Source: Rhizobium sp. LCM 4573 (GTDB taxonomy: Bacteria; Pseudomonadota; Alphaproteobacteria; Rhizobiales; Rhizobiaceae). From it: a DNA stretch of 7,506 nucleotides. Made by a program: the position numbers and the translations under genes. Each line of letters starts with the position of its first letter. Within the stretch, counting starts at the first letter, position 1. This document shows, in pieces, positions 5,650-7,506 of this stretch. The DNA lies in the NCBI RefSeq assembly GCF_001854865.1, contig NZ_MDDW01000026.1, forward strand, positions 426,888-434,393. The letters run 5' to 3'. The notes beneath the pieces are model-generated. The model saw nothing but the letters and a program-made list of their open reading frames with translations, was not told the origin of the DNA and made no database searches.

Positions 5650-6690
5650 CTACCTCCCAAGCTCGATCTGGATCTTCACGGAGGACGGCTTCGGTCGCAC
5701 GGCGTAATCGAACGCTTCGACAGAATCCTCGAAGGCGTAGGTATCGGTGACCAGCGCATCGACGTTGATCTGGTTCGATCCCAATAGCGCGACGATGCGC
5801 GGGTAGACATGGGCGTAGCGGAACACGTGTTCGATGCGCAGTTCCTTGGTCTGGGCGATGACAACATCGAGCGGGACCGGCTTCAGGGGCATGCCGACAA
5901 AAACGATGGCGCCGCCGGGGCAGCCATGGTGTACCGTGTCTGCGATCACTTCGGCCGCGCCGGAGCATTCGAAGACCACATCGACGCCCCAGCCGTCGGT
6001 TTCGCGGGCTACGACACTCTTCAGGTCCTGCGAGCGGACGTTGACGGTGATAATGGCACGACCGAGCTTGTCCGCCACGGCAAGCTTTTCGTCGACGACG
6101 TCGGTAACGATAACTCTGGCGCAGCCAGCCGATAGCGCCGCGATCGCTGTCACCATGCCGATCGGTCCGGCACCCGTCACCAGCGCGATCGCACCGGGCG
6201 TCAGCCTCGCCTTGGAGACTGCCTGAAAGCCTACAGCCAGCGGCTCGACCATAGCGCCAGCGGCGTAGGAAACATTGTCCGGAAGCTTAAAGGTGAAGGC
6301 CGCGGGGTGAACCACGCTCGGTCTCAGTACCCCATGTACCGGCGGCGTCGCCCAGAAGCGCACTGCGGGATCGAGATTGTAGAGACCCAGCCGCGACGCG
6401 CGACTTTGAGGGTCGGGGATGCCGGGCTCCATGCAAACGCGGTCGCCCACTTTCAGGTTCTGGACCGCGCTGCCGACTTCTTCGATGATGCCGGCGGCCT
6501 CGTGGCCGAGGATCATCGGCTCGCGCACAACGAAAGGGCCTATCGCGCCGTGAGTGTAATAGTGAACGTCCGATCCGCAGACGCCAACGGTCTTGATGGC
6601 GATGCGCACGTCGGTGGGGCCGAGCACCTCCTTCGGGTCCAGGTCGCGAATGCGCAGTTCGTCTTTGCGTTCGAGGACGAGCGATCTCAT
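5650..6690 (-). CDS. Zinc-type xylitol/sorbitol dehydrogenase (MDR family)
   Basis: This 346-residue medium-chain dehydrogenase is predicted to oxidise xylitol or a related polyol at C2 (xylitol to D-xylulose) with NAD. It has [10 protein letters not shown] with the catalytic zinc Cys C38, GHE (62-64) with H63 and E64, and VEP with E149, the usual sorbitol-dehydrogenase ligand set. The Rossmann motif is GAGPIG (173-178), with an Asp after beta-2 (D197) favouring NAD. The loop that binds a second, structural zinc in many relatives has lost its cysteines (about 86-120: [19 protein letters not shown] and on), a form I recall from rhizobial xylitol dehydrogenases. The ATG at 6690 has AAGGG 8 nt upstream and starts 4 nt after the small membrane gene. 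Sorbitol or arabinitol are alternative substrates. Confidence 0.87.
   Translation of the reverse strand: MRSLVLERKDELRIRDLDPKEVLGPTDVRIAIKTVGVCGSDVHYYTHGAIGPFVVREPMILGHEAAGIIEEVGSAVQNLKVGDRVCMEPGIPDPQSRASRLGLYNLDPAVRFWATPPVHGVLRPSVVHPAAFTFKLPDNVSYAAGAMVEPLAVGFQAVSKARLTPGAIALVTGAGPIGMVTAIAALSAGCARVIVTDVVDEKLAVADKLGRAIITVNVRSQDLKSVVARETDGWGVDVVFECSGAAEVIADTVHHGCPGGAIVFVGMPLKPVPLDVVIAQTKELRIEHVFRYAHVYPRIVALLGSNQINVDALVTDTYAFEDSVEAFDYAVRPKPSSVKIQIELGR
5652..5658 (-). promoter_or_regulatory. Ribosome binding site of the GatDH-like gene, overlapping the upstream stop
   Basis: GGGAGGT on the minus strand ends 3 nt before the ATG at 5648 and shares its last base with the TAG stop of the zinc dehydrogenase gene (5650-5652). 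It supports the ATG over the TTG at 5660 and suggests translational coupling of the two genes. Confidence 0.65.
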
Positions 6691-6694
6691 GTCT

Positions 6695-6898
6695 TCAGCC
6701 CTTTCGGATAATGAATACGGCCAGCGCTAGGCAGAGCACCGTGGCCACCCCTAGGGGCAACACACCTTCCAGGAAGCGCATCCATAGAAGATGCACCAGG
6801 ATCAGGATCACGACCGAGATGAAGCCCCTGTCGAAGCCATTGGTTCGGATCGGCAAGAATCCGTCACGTTCGGTTTTCTGGGGTTGAAAGCCACTCAT
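6695..6898 (-). CDS. Small DUF2160-like membrane protein of the sugar ABC transporter operon
   Basis: The gene encodes 67 residues with a short polar N-terminus and two predicted membrane segments (about 27-43 and 46-64), ending in IIRKG. The segment [17 protein letters not shown] (11-27) followed by VHLLW resembles the conserved core of DUF2160, a roughly 90-residue family found beside sugar and glycerol-3-phosphate ABC permeases. The usual N-terminal hydrophobic part of that family is absent. Function is unknown; a role in permease assembly or stability is a guess from context. It begins 4 nt after the permease stop and ends 4 nt before the dehydrogenase start, so it is firmly inside the operon. 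The ATG at 6898 is preferred over the adjacent GTG at 6901, with GAAAGGG 7 nt upstream lying in the last codons of the permease. Confidence 0.72.
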   Translation of the reverse strand: MSGFQPQKTERDGFLPIRTNGFDRGFISVVILILVHLLWMRFLEGVLPLGVATVLCLALAVFIIRKG

Positions 6899-6902
6899 CA
6901 CC

Positions 6903-7506
6903 TTACCCTTTCAATGCGCCGAACGTCAGGCCAGCCACGATGTGCTTCTGGACGAAGCCCAGTACTATGAGCGCCGGGAGCGTGGTCAGGAACGCCATCG
7001 CCGCCATCTCGCCCCAGTTCGTTCCGGTGACAGAGACATATTCGGCGAGTGCTGTCGTCACGGTTCTGGCATCAGCCGACGATGTTAGGGTCGCTGCGAA
7101 TAGGTACTCGTTCCAGGCGAAAATCCAGGTCAGGATGAAGGTGACGGCCAACCCCGGCCGCGCCAGCGGCAGGATGACGTTGGATAACACTTGGCCGGTT
7201 GTCGCCCCATCGACCCGCGCCGCTTCGTCAAGCTCCAGCGGAATCCCATCGAGCATGCCCTTCAAGAGCCAGATGGCGAAGGGCAGGTTGAAGACGCAAT
7301 ACAGCAGGATCAGGCCAATCTTCGTGTCGAACAGCATGAAATCCCCGAACACGAACCACTTGGTGAACAGCAGGAAGAGCGGCAGCAAAAACACGGCTGG
7401 CGGCGCCATGCGGTTGGTGATCAGCCAGAAAAACACGTTGTCACCGCCGCTGATTTTGTAACGCGACAGCCCGAACGCCGCGAGCAAGCCGAGCACGCAC
7501 ACTAGC
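6903..7506 (-). CDS. Carbohydrate ABC transporter permease, MalG family (5' end outside window)
   Basis: The visible 200 residues are the C-terminal part of an inner-membrane permease; the family is about 270-300 residues, so the start lies to the right of the window. The frame is open through position 7505 and an internal GTG at 7502 is not a real start. Several hydrophobic segments flank the cytoplasmic EAA loop ([28 protein letters not shown]), which docks on the ATPase. WNEYLFA and the C-terminal [15 protein letters not shown] are typical of MalG/UgpE-type proteins. The loop [17 protein letters not shown] looks somewhat longer than usual. With the ATPase at 3741-4811, and an expected partner permease and binding protein upstream, it forms a polyol importer. 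The substrate is inferred. Confidence 0.92.
   Translation of the reverse strand, partial: LVCVLGLLAAFGLSRYKISGGDNVFFWLITNRMAPPAVFLLPLFLLFTKWFVFGDFMLFDTKIGLILLYCVFNLPFAIWLLKGMLDGIPLELDEAARVDGATTGQVLSNVILPLARPGLAVTFILTWIFAWNEYLFAATLTSSADARTVTTALAEYVSVTGTNWGEMAAMAFLTTLPALIVLGFVQKHIVAGLTFGALKG

Overview
All recognisable genes in this 7.5 kb window lie on the minus strand, so it reads right to left. The high G+C content, the codon usage and the gene families (MalG/MalK-type sugar ABC transporter, DUF2160-like membrane protein, rhizobial-style polyol dehydrogenases, a repeat-rich type V secreted protein) suggest an alphaproteobacterium, most likely Rhizobiales. That assignment is inferred from family resemblance only.

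Right part (about 7506 to 2236): one tightly packed operon for uptake and oxidation of a sugar alcohol. In transcription order it holds a MalG-family permease (5' end outside the window), a 67-residue DUF2160-like membrane protein, a zinc-type xylitol/sorbitol dehydrogenase, a GatDH-like short-chain dehydrogenase (SDR), a MalK/UgpC-type ATPase, an SDR that closely resembles L-xylulose reductase (DCXR), and a ribitol 2-dehydrogenase (RbtD). Gaps are 1 to 25 nt except for 66 nt before the ATPase. A binding protein and a second permease are expected upstream. The dehydrogenases could together take several pentitols to D-xylulose and D-ribulose. No sugar kinase is visible.

Middle (about 2235 to 1607): roughly 630 nt with no convincing gene. 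It holds three inverted-repeat structures: a hairpin about 105 nt past rbtD, a 41-bp composite palindrome at 1853-1893, and a perfect 9+9 bp inverted repeat at 1672-1698 just upstream of the next gene.

Left part (about 1606 to 1): the N-terminal 535 or so residues of a secreted autotransporter-like protein. It has a signal peptide, about six tandem repeats of about 51 residues, then a passenger-associated beta-strand repeat. The gene runs off the left edge, so no beta-barrel can be seen. Its start codon is unclear: the signal-peptide frame has no ATG, so it uses TTG or carries a frameshift.

The least ordinary signals are the four-dehydrogenase operon with an animal/fungal-style L-xylulose to xylitol to D-xylulose segment, the half-length DUF2160-like protein, the composite palindrome and the autotransporter start. 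I see no clear evidence of a wholly new system.
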